A stretch of 64,000 nucleotides of DNA from Arachis hypogaea (lineage: Eukaryota; Streptophyta; Magnoliopsida; Fabales; Fabaceae). The translations under genes and the position numbers were made by a program. Numbering within the stretch: position 1 is the stretch's first letter; each line of letters starts with the position of its first letter. The stretch lies in the NCBI RefSeq assembly GCF_003086295.3, contig NC_092045.1, forward strand, positions 24,618,890 through 24,682,889. Direction: 5' to 3'. Shown one piece after another: positions 25,480-37,700 of this stretch. The notes below the pieces were generated by a model. It was not told the DNA's origin. It was given only the letters and a program-made list of their open reading frames with translations, and searched no databases.

Positions 25480-26414
25480 GGGTTAAGTATGATTTTGGTC
25501 CCTAAGGTAGGGGCTGAAAATTTTTTCGTCCCCAACTTTTTTGTTTACAAAATCGTCTCTAAGATTTAACCAAATTTTAAAATCGTCCTTTTTATCAAAA
25601 TTTTAATTTTTATTACTAAAATATCCTTAATTAAAAAAATATAAAATAAAAAAATGAAAAGGGGTTAAATGGGGAAGGAATCAGGGATGGGGGAAGAGGA
25701 AAGAAGAACGGGGAAGGGATCACGATGGGGGAGGGAGCCGCCGTCGTACTGGGTTCGTCGTCGCCGTTGAGCCACCGTCGCTGATCCCGAAGAGGGAGAG
25801 AAGGATGCGCGAGCTGAAGGGATTCACGTCCTTCACTACCGCAGCTGCCGCCATTGCCGCCGGTCGTCTTCCCTCACCACTCGCTGTTGTTCCTCCTTAC
25901 TCGCTGCTCTCCCTGCTGCTCTCCTCGCCGCACGTCACTACTCCCAGCATCCTCTCCACGACCTCCTTCTTCTTCTTCTTCTTCTTTGTGAACTGAAATT
26001 TATTGTGGAATATCTAAATTTTTTGCATGGTGATTCTGATTTCGAATATATAAATTTTTTGTTGTGGAATTTTTTTGCTTATGGAATATCGAGTTTGTCT
26101 ATTGATGATATGGGTTTTTGATATGTTGGTGTTGCTGCAATGTCATGCTATGTTGATTGGGGAAATCTTTGTTTCTGATTTGTCTTGAATCTGGAATCTT
26201 AATGCTGCTGAAGATGAAAAAGATGAAGAAGCAGGGATGAAGAAGTAAAGCAAAAGAGGAGATGACGAAACAGTGCTAGAAGATAAGAGTATAATTATTC
26301 GAAGGACGATTTTAAAACCAAATTGAACCTTAGGGACGATTTTGTAAACAAAAAATATTATGGACGAAACAAATTTTTAACCCCTACCTTAAGAACCAAA
26401 ATCGTACTTAAACC
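25480..26414. mobile_element. Second non-autonomous Mutator-like element (935 bp) of the same family
   Basis: The left end is GGGTTAAGTATGATTTTGG and the right end in reverse complement is GGTTTAAGTACGATTTTGG. The inverted repeats run for about 110 bases (TAAGGTAGGGG, TTTACAAAATCGTC). Flanking 9-mers are TTTATTCTT (25471-25479) and TTTATTTTT (26415-26423), 8 of 9 identical. Inside are a strongly GC-rich block at 25680-25990 (CCGCCGTCG, GCCGTTGAGCCACCGTCGC), then T-rich sequence resembling an intron, and a GAAGATGAAAAAGATGAAGAAG purine block (26207-26240). No transposase. The order of parts matches the element at 22205-23494. Confidence 0.75.
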
Positions 26415-26649
26415 TTTATTTTTTCTCTTAAATTAATTTTTAGAATAAGTTAGAACCACTTAATTTCTTTTATGTAGTGAATTGACACTACTATGCTAGT
26501 ACTTGATAGTAGAGCAATTAGCAAATGACAAATCACATACATATATATAATTTAAAATTTAGCTGAATTTATTATTTTTATCAATATTTTAACTCATTAA
26601 TTTAATTTTTTATTTTAGTAATATAATAATATTTTTTATCTATATACAT

Positions 26650-27300
26650 TTTTTTCATCAAAAGACGGAATATAGGGCCATGACAACAGGGAGTGTGTGA
26701 GGTTCAATGGCTCTCGTATTTGCTCCATGACTTTCATATCCTAATACCAAAGTCAATTCCATTTTATTGCTATAGCTAATCTACCTTGTATATTGCGGCT
26801 AATTTTGTCTTCCATGGGAGAGCAAAACACATTGAGGTATATTGCAATGTCATAAAGAAAAGAGCTGTGTCTAGTTTGGTAAAGTTGCTGACTATCTCGA
26901 GCAAGAATCAAACATACAGTAGACATATTCACTAAAGTTCTGGCATCAGAACTATTTCAAAGCTATTTCAGCAAGTTAAAACTGTTTGATTTGTGTGTTC
27001 TTTCATTAAGGAAAAATGATCGTAATTCCATCATTTAAACATTAATGTTTTGTTTGTTAGTTTTGTTAGTATTTTCGTGTTAGATTACAAGCTGATATTT
27101 TGCTCAGCATAATCATTAATTTGAGGGGAAAATGTTAGTTTCTTTAATAATTGCAAGCTGATATTTTGCACAATTATCAATTTGAGGAGAAATATTAGTT
27201 AACCTCCTAATTTATAGCAATTAGTTAATTAAAAGAATAAGTGAGTTAGCTGTTTGTTATAAGCATCGAGCACTATATATATATATATATATATACTCTC
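26650..27300 (+). pseudogene. Ty1/copia 3' remnant: end of RNase H, polypurine tract and LTR start
   Basis: A broken reading frame near 26780-26860 reads ANFVFHGRAKHIEVYCN, which matches the conserved copia RNase H tail (N-P-V-F-H-x-R-T-K-H-I-E). Stops and frame changes are frequent after that. At 27121-27132 a polypurine tract TTGAGGGGAAAA is followed by TGTTAGTT, the usual start of a copia LTR, and a second diverged version (TTGAGGAGAAATATTAGTTAACCTCC) is at 27181. A TATA-rich stretch at 27273-27295 could be the LTR promoter. It is unlikely to be the missing end of the copia element at 3070-6813, which lies 20 kb away behind several other insertions. Confidence 0.6.
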
Positions 27301-29270
27301 ACATATTTAATTATGGTGCAAAACACCAATTATAATACAAATTTAATTATAGAATGATATTAAATTTATTTAAAAATTTTTTGAAATTGAAATATGACGT
27401 TTAAAAATTTTTTGGATTAAAATAATATATTTAAAATATTAGAGATTAAATTAAAATTCGTCCAAAATATTAAAAATTAAAATAATACTTTATTTAAAAA
27501 TAAAATTATTATTATTACTATTTTTCGTAATCTCACTCTACGCATAATTGTTTGTATTATACATTTGGATAAATTTATTAGAAAAAAAAACTGACAGTAT
27601 AGAAAAAAAATTGACAATATCTATTTTTAAAATATATTATGAAATAAAATAAAATATTAAAATATGTGGTCATTTTCTATGTAATATGCATAGCTCCTTA
27701 ACAGTTCAGAGATGGAGGTTAGTCTGATGAGAAAGATGTCGCAGAGTCAACAAAAAATAGTCATTAGTCAGCAGCTAAGGCAGCATACGTGGCCCTCTGA
27801 CCAAACACTGCCCACCTCACTTTCCACGAATGGTTCCAGTCAGTCATCCCACGTGTGTCCCGGCACATATTTTTCCAAATTTTTTACACCATGATTTCAT
27901 ATGTATGGTTTGATATTTTATACTTTTATTTTAAATTTATAATTTTTAATAAATAAATAAATAATTAATTTTTAAATAATTAAATTATTGACAAAAATAT
28001 TTTTAAATTTGATTACAACAAAGATTTTACCAAAATATTTTAAAATACAACAAAATATCCAAATCATTAAGTATATATTATTAAAATAACTTAAATATTA
28101 GATTTTGATACGTATTTTTAAAATATGAGTAAATGTTAAAATATTTTTATTTTAAAAATTTAATAATTTTAAATGAATTATATATTTTTAATATATTTTT
28201 ATAAACAAATAAATATACTTTTAAATTACATAAAATTTAGATATTTAAATTTTATTTATTTAAAAATATTTTATAGATATTTTTGTCGTAATAAATTTAA
28301 AATATTTTTCTAGAAGAAATTTGATAATTTTATAATATTTTTATTGCTATCTACTTTTTAATCGTTTGCACATAAATCCTATATATGTTTTTAGTAAATA
28401 AAGTATAAATTGTTGCTGGCTGCTACAATTTATTGACCACTTTTAGTTTTACATAAAAAATATTGATCATTTTTAACCATGAAAAATTTGAGTCTTAATA
28501 AAATTAATCATAAAAAAAAACTAAACTAACATTATACCCGAAAAAATTGAGTTCTCATTAACAAAAATACATTTATATTAAATCCCGTAAAAAAAAAAAC
28601 ATTAAATATTTAAATTATCTCTACTATCATCATCTTCAACTTCTTAAAATTCTCAACCCAACTCAAATTAACAATAATCAAAACCGTTGGAACCCCAGCA
28701 TATTGCGTTTTCTTATGTTATGTTTATGGTAAGGCTAATTCCTTTCAACGCATTGGTAGTTGTGTTGAGACTCTTTGCTTTTTAGTTCTCACCGAGAATG
28801 AGGTCTGTGAAGAGCGAGTTTACTGGGCTCGTTTTCCAGAATGAATAAGAAGGTTGAATCTACCTTAACATCTTTTTTGGTTGGTTAATAGCTACTGATG
28901 ATTGTCTTTGGTATAATTCTTACGATGTAATTAGTTTTAGGGATGAGAATCTTAGACTTCCTAACAACATTGTGAAAAAAGAAGAAACTGATGAAGAACA
29001 AAATAGAAAACTCAAAAGGTAAGAATTTATATAGCATAAAAACTGAACCAAATAATTTGGGATAATTTTTTTTCTTTCAGTTTCTCTCTCTTTAAGCTTA
29101 ACCCATTTCTAATTTCTTTTCTATGTTTTTTCAACTCTTTCTTATTAGCAGCGGTTTTCTTTGTGACTTTGATTTTGAGTGAAAGGAAGTTTAGGGTCAT
29201 GGAGATTTAGGGTTTGAAAAAGAGATGGTGATGGTAATTTTGATTATTGCCAATACAATTAGGTTGAGGA
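27301..29270. other. AT-rich intergenic stretch, no gene recognised
   Basis: A 180-bp island at 27712-27894 is less AT-rich and holds a G-box CACGTG (27850-27855) and a related TACGTGG (27785-27791). Its 60-codon frame is not recognised. A second island at 28680-28990 has mixed codons interrupted in all frames. The rest is A/T-rich low complexity. Confidence 0.5.
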
Positions 29271-29279
29271 TTTTAAGAG

Positions 29280-29448
29280 GAGCAATGCTAGGGACCAGCA
29301 ATTTTTGTGATTGTTAGCCATCAACTAGCCATCAATAATGATTTGATGGTGTGAGATTAATGTGAGATTTCATCCAATGGCTCACCTTCCTCTGCTGGTT
29401 ACATGCTGGCCAAAATTCAATAAAACTGCTGATCCCCTAGACTTTTCC
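29280..29448. mobile_element. Mutator-type MITE (169 bp) with perfect 9-bp duplication
   Basis: TTTTAAGAG lies directly outside both ends (29271-29279 and 29449-29457). The left end GAGCAATGCTAGGGACCAGC and the right end, inverted, GGAAAAGTCTAGGGGATCAG form imperfect terminal repeats continuing into (A/T)GCA(A/G)TTTTT. Internal phrases (ATGGTGTGAGATT, CATCCAATGG) are shared, in opposite orientation, with the MITE at 47225-47392. No coding capacity. Confidence 0.8.
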
Positions 29449-30307
29449 TTTTAAGAGATTGAAGATGATGGTAAGGTACTTTATTAGGAATTTAAAATGA
29501 TTTTTTTTATCGAAGTTAACATAATTATAATAATTAAATATTTTTGTCAAATAATTTATTTTTTATGAATATAATGTTAGTTTAATTTTTTATGGTCAAT
29601 TTTGTTAATATTTAAATTTTTATAGTAAAAATAGATATTTATTCTTAAAAAAATTACTCACTGTAGTTTACTACCAAGCAACTAAAATGGTTCATTCCAA
29701 TGTAATTTAGGAAAGACTTTAAAGACTAAGATGATACAACCAATGGGATTTATGTATAATTATTTCTAAAATAGTCTCTTCGAATTACTTATATATAATT
29801 ATTTTTAAATTAATAAATTTTAATTTTTAAAATTTTTGGTCTATTTATTTTAAATTTAATTATTTATATATACAAATTTTGTTTGTGTATTTTAAAATTC
29901 TAAATTATAAATTAATTTTGAAAAGGTACTATTTAAAAAAACAAATTTAAAATAAAGGAATCTATATTTATTTTTAAATATGTAAGATATGAATTTAATT
30001 TAATTTGTAGATACAATATTTATGATTATTTTTTTATAATGAAAAAGAAAATAATTAACATTATTTAAAAAGATAGAAGAACTTTTATTTAACATAAATT
30101 TTTTCACATAATAATTAAAAATATTTGTATAAATTATAAAGATAACACATTATAATAACTTGCATGCAATGCCAATCAAATAATTTTTTTTTAATTATGC
30201 AATGACCTATTAGATTTAATTGTTATTATTATAGTTTATACATCATATTTGATCTATATAGGAATTATAGGTTAATAATTAAATAAAATTATTTCTTATG
30301 ATATTTT

Positions 30308-30716
30308 TGTTAGTATTGCAAGTGTGAGGAGTGTTGAAGTTAGTCCCACATCAAAGAAAGCATGGAAGAGTGAGGAGTTTATAAGATGAGAGACCCATTA
30401 ACTTGACACCTTAAGGTTTTGAGTTGGATGTGGTGTCTTCTCATCTTATGTTCTCTCACTTGATTCCTCCCCGAAATCTCCCCGATTGTCGAGAGCTCCC
30501 CACGGTACCAACAAAGTGGTATCAGAGCCGATGGTTGTGATGGACGAATACTCGTAGTGGTGGAGGAGTTAGAGGGGAGTTGAGGGGAGTTGATGCTTGA
30601 TGTGGACACCTTAAGGTTTTGAGTTGGATGTGGTGTCTTCTCATCTTATGTTCTCTCACTTGATTCCTCCCCGAAATCTTCCCGATTGTCGAGAGCTCCC
30701 CACGGTTGGCCCAACA
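30308..30716 (+). mobile_element. TRIM (terminal-repeat retrotransposon in miniature, 409 bp)
   Basis: Two direct repeats of about 120 bases (ACACCTTAAGGTTTTGAGTT ... GAGAGCTCCCCACGG) lie at about 30397-30505 and 30603-30706. The left LTR starts TGTTAGTATTG at 30308 and ends ACCAACA at 30513. A primer site TGGTATCAGAGCC (30517-30529) follows 3 bases later. A purine tract AGAGGGGAGTTGAGGGGAGT (30571-30590) precedes the right LTR, which starts TGATGCTTGA and ends CCCAACA at 30716. ATTTT flanks both ends (30303-30307 and 30717-30721). The right LTR lacks about 80 bases present near the start of the left one. There is no coding capacity, so it must be mobilised by an autonomous element. Confidence 0.8.
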
Positions 30717-31507
30717 ATTTTAGAATTAATAAATAAAATTATCTTTTAGTATATATTTTATTATTTATTTTTTTTATTTATTATATATTTTTCAATAATA
30801 TTTTATTGTTCTGATTAGTAAAAATTTATAAGACATTAACTTTTGAAAAAATTTAAATTATTTGAAGGGACTATTTTAACATTTTTAGGAATAACTATTT
30901 TAAAATTTTTAGCCAGTCGTTATTAATGATTAACGAAGCTAAAACGGATTATATTATCTAATAAAAATAAATATAAAAAATTATTTTATATATTTTAAAA
31001 TTTAAAATATTAAAATATTCAATTTTAAAAATTTTAAGAATTATTTTGGATAATTACTATATAAAAAATATTAAGTTGGGGTGCTGATGAGTTTTGACTC
31101 TAAAAAGAATCAGAAGCAACCCATAGTAATGTATGTTCGTCCAAATTAGACTGAAATAGACTCTGAGCTAATAATAAATAGGTGGGGAAGGGTTGGAATT
31201 GTTTCACATGCAATTAGGTTAGCTATGGATATTAGGTTCTATAGACTTAGATAACAACAATTGGCTAATACTATGGGCTAGCTAGTGACCAATGCATGTT
31301 CTTGGCTCTTGTCATTGATTTTAATTTCACTACTTTGTGGTGTTTTCCATAAGCTGTTTCTTTCTTTCAAGACGCATCATCAATGTATTCAAATTCCTTT
31401 AATTTTCTTCAATTCTATTTGTTGCTACCGCCACCCTTTTTGCCTGCCTCTAAGCAGCGACTTTGAATTCCAAGATTCTTGTGATAGAAATTTTATTTTA
31501 TTTTTTA

Positions 31508-31508
<1 letters not shown>

Positions 31509-31568
<60 letters not shown>
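31509..31568. repeat. (AAT)n microsatellite
   Basis: About 20 perfect AAT units. Confidence 0.95.
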
Positions 31569-31733
31569 TTTATATTTGATTTGTATATATAATAGTTTTA
31601 AATAATAAAAATATAAATTTAGATTTTTTTTATTTAAGTTTAAGAGAATAATATCAAATTATTATTCTATTTTTACTTAAATTTTTAAGATTTAATAGAA
31701 TCAATAATTAAATATATAAAATAGTAGCGTAAG

Positions 31734-31755
31734 GGGGTGGGGGTGGGGAGGGGGT
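31734..31755 (+). other. Predicted G-quadruplex motif
   Basis: Four G-runs of 5, 5, 4 and 5 bases are separated by single bases (T, T, A) on the + strand, in the middle of strongly AT-rich DNA. Single-base loops give the most stable class of predicted quadruplex. Confidence 0.85.
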
Positions 31756-34700
31756 TAATTGGAAATAAAGATTTGTAAAAAATAAATTCATAGATATAAA
31801 ATATTTGTTCAAAATATACTTGTTAGAATCAGACTGATTTATTCAAGTCGGATTGAAAAATCGATAAATTGGCTACAAAATTAATTTGAGTGATTTGTCT
31901 GACCATATAAAGAAACAAACTGGTGAGACTCGGTTTTAATCGGTCAATTTAACTTTAGTCAAAATTTGCGAATTGGTGGGTTAAAAACTCGGATTGATTC
32001 GAAGTTCTGTTTTTTTGGCTCCCTACCTAAAATGGCGTTTTTTGCTATTTTTCTTTTTTTAAAAAATCCTAAAAGATAAAATACTTTGTTCGAAGTCAAG
32101 CCCCATTCTCCTAAAATCATCCCCACTTGAGACCTGACCCTTTCTCAATTTCACTCAGTGAGTCAGAGAGGCTCACACTATTGGCCACTGCCACTATACC
32201 ATTGCACAATTGTTGCGATGTTGCCAACTACTCTACCTCATCTCGTCAGCTCCTATGCATCTCCTTCACTTGCTCGTCGCCTCCTATGTGTCTGTTGTTG
32301 CCGCATCTCTCATTGTCTTTGCCGTCTTCGTGTTTGGATTTTAGTCTGTAAATGGAAGTTTGTATAAAATTAATTTTATAAAATTGATTTTGATTAAAAG
32401 TAAGTTTGGATTAACGTGATTTATATTTGACAATCTTTATATCAAAATTAATTATAATAAAATAAATATTATTTGAATTATACTACTCAAAATTATTTTT
32501 AGATGAAAAATTATTAAAAAAGACATTCATCTAAATCATTTTTTTATATACATGCAAAATCAGAAAACTAACCAAAATAATATAAAAAATATTTATCATA
32601 TAAATAAAATAAATACAATAAAAAATAAAAATATGAAAAAGAGTATTATAAATTTTATAATATCAAACAAAAAGAAAATATTCTATAATGTTTTTAGTAC
32701 TTTCAGTACTCTGTAATTTTGTATTATTTTAGACTATAAATTTTTATTATTTATGACTCTATTATTATTTATAATTATTTTTTTATTTATTTGTCCTTTT
32801 TTTATAGGATCATAATTTATATTATATAAAATTTTGATAATAAACGTAGTATATAATAATTACAATTATAAATATTACAAAGTCAGAATAAATCGATAAA
32901 ATTAATACAAAACAAAAATAGAGTACATCAAAAAATAGAAAAAAATGATAAGAAATTATAAAAATTTCATAAAACCAACAACATATATCATATGAACAAA
33001 AAATTACAATAAAATCAAATAAAAAAATAAAAAATTTCATACACAACATAAATACAATGCAAAAAAATAGAAAAAAAGAATTTATATGAACAAAAAATAA
33101 TAAAAATATCATAAAAAAAGTCAACTACATTTGTCATATGAATAAAAGAGCACTACACAAATAATATAAAAATATTTATCATATAAATAAAAAATACAAT
33201 AAAAATATAAAAATTAAAATATAAAAATGAGTATTAAATATAATAAAAATTAAAATATTCAATTTGCTGGTAATTGAAACAAATCTGAACTATTTTGATG
33301 AAAAAAAAGTTATAACTAAGAATTATGAAGAAGCAGGAAGAACTATAAAGAACTAATCCTTTTTATAGAAGAAAATAGAAGATATAGTTGGTAAAAAATA
33401 AATAAATTTTTCATCTAATTTTTCAAAGGTGATCACCAACCATGAACGTGAAACGCAGAAGCTACAAATTTTAGCTTCTCCTGAACGTGTGTTCAAAGGC
33501 AGAATCATTTCTACGTTTAGAAAAACAAAAATTGCTAAACATAAAAGTAAAACTTTCAAGAAGTTCAAATGCACTTCTATCCTCTCCATTGTGGTTGCCA
33601 AACACACCCTTCGTTTTCTTTGTTGTTGTCGTTGCTGTGCTTGGTCTTCGGTCTCCCTCTTCTTTGTCCGCATGCTGCTACAAAGTGCAAACTGCATCAG
33701 GTATATTTTTTAATTTTTTAAGTTATTCTGTTAGTGGGTTATAATTTGATTAACTGAATAATTGATTAATGATATTGATTAACTAAATTTGTTGATTCTT
33801 GATTGTTGTTGATTATATCTGGTTGATTATAATTTATTGATTTTTGGAAGATTATTCAATTTTTTATCTTATAATGTAATATATTGTTGTATATATATTG
33901 TTGTGTATATATTATTGCTGTTGTATATATGTTTTATCAGTATTTTTATTGTATCAAATTAAAATACTAATGTAATAATACTGACAAATTTTATGTTTAT
34001 TTTTGTATTAGTTATTTTTAGAATTTAAAATTTAATTTTTATTAAAATGTTAATGAAGATATATATTTTAAAATTTAATTTTAAATTTTGACTATGTTAT
34101 ATTTTTTTATTACCGAGTCAATTAGTTAAACCAATAATTCAGATTATCGGTTTAGTTCTTACAAGCAATTATGAATCAAAATGTGAGAGTGGACGTTAAA
34201 AGTAAAAATGAGTTTAAAGACAAAAGAGGGACTAATTAACAGAAATAATGGTTAAGATAAAAAAATAATATATCTATTAATTAACAGAAAAAATGTAATT
34301 AAGGGACTAATTTTTAACTAGTTAATAGTAATTAATGTCTTTTTATATATAATTATTCTAAACATAATTAAAATTATTAGTTTTTTTTCTACGTATACAT
34401 CATTATAATTTCAAATTATAAATATATCGATATCAAACAAAATATATGAGACAACACTTACAGCTTATATAAAGATATAAAGAGCTGCGGGTTTGAAGGT
34501 TGCTATAGTGATCCGTGGTTTATTCTTTTAGTTATTCTCTTATAATTAATTTCAATGCTTTTTTCTGTGAGTTGTGTTATATACCTACTTACCTGGTGAA
34601 ATGCTGTATGTATAATGAGTGAGTTATTTCGATGTGATCGATTTGGCAGGTGTATTTTGAGTTGTAATTGTTGCGATGTTACAAATTTATATAACTTTTG

Positions 34701-37700
34701 TTCTGTCCTTAATGGCAATACCAAAATAAATGGGTCACTGAGTTATTGGTACTTAAGGTCGAGCTTTTTTACAAAATATCTTAAAAAATTTCAATCAAAA
34801 CCATAGCCATAAATATGCACATGATCATTGCCATTACATGGGATGGTGTAGTACTTGTGAGTGTGTTGTAATAGGTGGGGTGGGAGAATCTTGATGGCTA
34901 TATCGAAACGTGATCTCTGTGACCTTAGGTATCATGATGTACTTTGTGCTGGTAAAGATTTTTTTATGTGGGATATTTAAATAATATTTTTTTATTCTTT
35001 ATTTATAAAATGTGTACTTTTTTTATAATACTAAAATAATCAATGTATTAGTTTCTTTTTACTAAAATATCTGTTTTAAGATAATACTTAAAACTAAAGT
35101 AATTTGAATCTAGACTTAAAATTTAGACTGCTATAAATAAAAGTTTCAATTTGTTTTTCAAAGAGACCAAGTTGTTCGAAGTCTTTAAGTGGATGATGGC
35201 AGATAATTTTTATAAAAAACTTTAATATTTAAGTTAGCAAGAATTTTAGATAAATTTAAGTAAATTAAAATTAAAAAATATTTAAAATTGATAGAATATT
35301 TATAAAAAAAGTGATGATTTTGAGCATTATTTTTGTATTTCTACATTTATAGTAATGGGTGATTTTTTTTAATTTTTAGAAAAGTTATCTCATATTGTAA
35401 TAGATGATAGTCTTGTAGATTGCATATGAAGTAGTTGGGTGATAACGGATGAGGCACTAGTTGCTGCACAAGTCAGGTACAGTCGAACACGGACAATGAA
35501 ATCGTATCGATGCTCCAAACAAAGTCGGGTTGACAGATCCAGATTGAATCTACAGGTTTAATGAGTTTTTTTAGGATGATCCAATTTTGTTGAGTCTTTA
35601 GACTTGAACTATTTTAATTAGAGTATGAACAATATCTTTTAATAAAAACAACAATGATAATATATTTGTTGTTATAATAAATTTTATTTATTTTTAATAT
35701 TTTATAATTAATTATTAAATATATAAAAAACTTAAATTAATTTTTTGTAATTATTTGAATCAATCAAATAATTATTGTAATATATATATAAATTACAATA
35801 ATTATTAAAAATATTTTGGATAAATAAAGAAAAGAAGAATGTCAATTAGAGATTTTTTTAACTTGTATGTTAAAAATATATATCACATATGATTAATTCC
35901 GTGCAGAGGCTTTGACTAGTATATATATATACCAGTGCAAAATAGAAAACGAAAAATCTCTACATTTTAAAATAGTCCTCTATTTAGATAAAATAGTATA
36001 TTAAAACTAAATATTTAAAGGCCTGAATACATTCATGTTCAATAATCAATATACAGTTTTATTTAAACCGAAAATTATTTTGAATTAAACTGAATGAACT
36101 TTTTTTCACACACTTTTTTTTTTTTTTTTCATCTACTCATGTTGAGAAAGCAATTTGGTATTATTGTAAGTAAGAAACGTTGAGAGTATACGTAAAGCAA
36201 GTATAGGAGAGAAAGAGTGAATGAGAAACATACATTCCCTCTTGGCAACATTCTCAATTACATTTTAGTGTTAGATATACACCAAATTCCATTAATTAAT
36301 GGAGGAATAATTCTGATTTCACGAATTGGAAAAATAAAATATCACCTCTTGTTGAGCACTTAATTACGAATGCAATAATTATTCTTAGACCTATTTATTT
36401 AAAGTTGCTTGTGTTAATTCAATTACTCTGATTGACATTATATGCGGGCCAAATCGCTATAGTAAATTTTTTGCTTTTTGTCTCCAATTAATCATGTTGG
36501 AAATTGCCTTTGATCCAACATCATATAACAAAGCATATACTGAAAATTAATTTCTTCTCATGAACTAATTATTTTTTATCCACTCCCTACTATTCTTAAG
36601 GCTGAACCAATCAGATTGTCATCAATTTTTTATGCACTTGATATGCCCTTCTTTAATCTGACAGTAATTTGAAATTAAAGTTATTGGATCGGAAAAGGCC
36701 GTGAAATCTAAAATAAAGCACATTTTTTTTTGTTTTGTTTTACTAACTAGTGATCTTCTGACTTTTGAGATTGTCTAACATATATTTGGGGAGACATAAG
36801 CAAAAAAAGTATCAACACAATGCTAATGTTTCTAAGGGATATAATCATCCATGGTCGGCATGCTCTTTTCCCTGTGTCTCTTTTTCCACCCTAAGTTATC
36901 ATGTAATATATGATCCTATTACGCCATTCATATATCTCCATGGCCATGGTATATCTTTCTCATAGTATTCTCAATTTTTCTAGAAGACCTTTTTAATGCA
37001 CTTTTTACTTTCCCATTAGTTTGTATTGTTTTCTCATAATACTTTCATTGTTGTAAGAAAATCTTGAGACGAAAGATCCGATCCATATATAGGTGTTGTC
37101 AATTATAAAAATATACCACCATATTAATGGACACAAGAAAAATTAGTCAACATACAATTAACAATCTATTTAAAAATATGGAAAAATAGCTCTCATAGTT
37201 ATATTTATAGTTTAACTTTATGATATTATAGTCAAAATTCATATATATATATAAAGCACAAAATATAATGGTGGCTAATATTTTGTTTTTACATACAAAA
37301 AGTTTGATTATTATATTGTGAAAATATTTGATTAGTCTATTTCAAACATTTTGGCTATCCAAATATGATAAAATTGATTATTTTAGTGGTTGATTATTCT
37401 AATAGAAAAATATCTATAAAATATATAAATATACATAAATATATACTTAATGGTTAATCTGTTGGTCGATTTTAATTTAAATGTTCATAAAGTATTTTTG
37501 GAAAATATATCATTTGGAGATTTCTATTTTATTTAGTCTTAAAACATATTGATATAATAATTCATTAATTAACAATAAATCTTTAAATACATCAGTTCAG
37601 ATTTAAGATGAATTAATTTTTTATTTATTAAACTAAGGTGATTAAGAAAAACAAAAAAAAGTGTATTAATAAAAGAATAAATCTAATTACACTCAAATGA

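Noticed and set aside
31285..31605. 106-codon frame with an N-terminal hydrophobic stretch
   Set aside because: The C-terminal third is poly-Ile from the AAT microsatellite and the rest shows no family resemblance; a chance frame is more likely than a secreted peptide.
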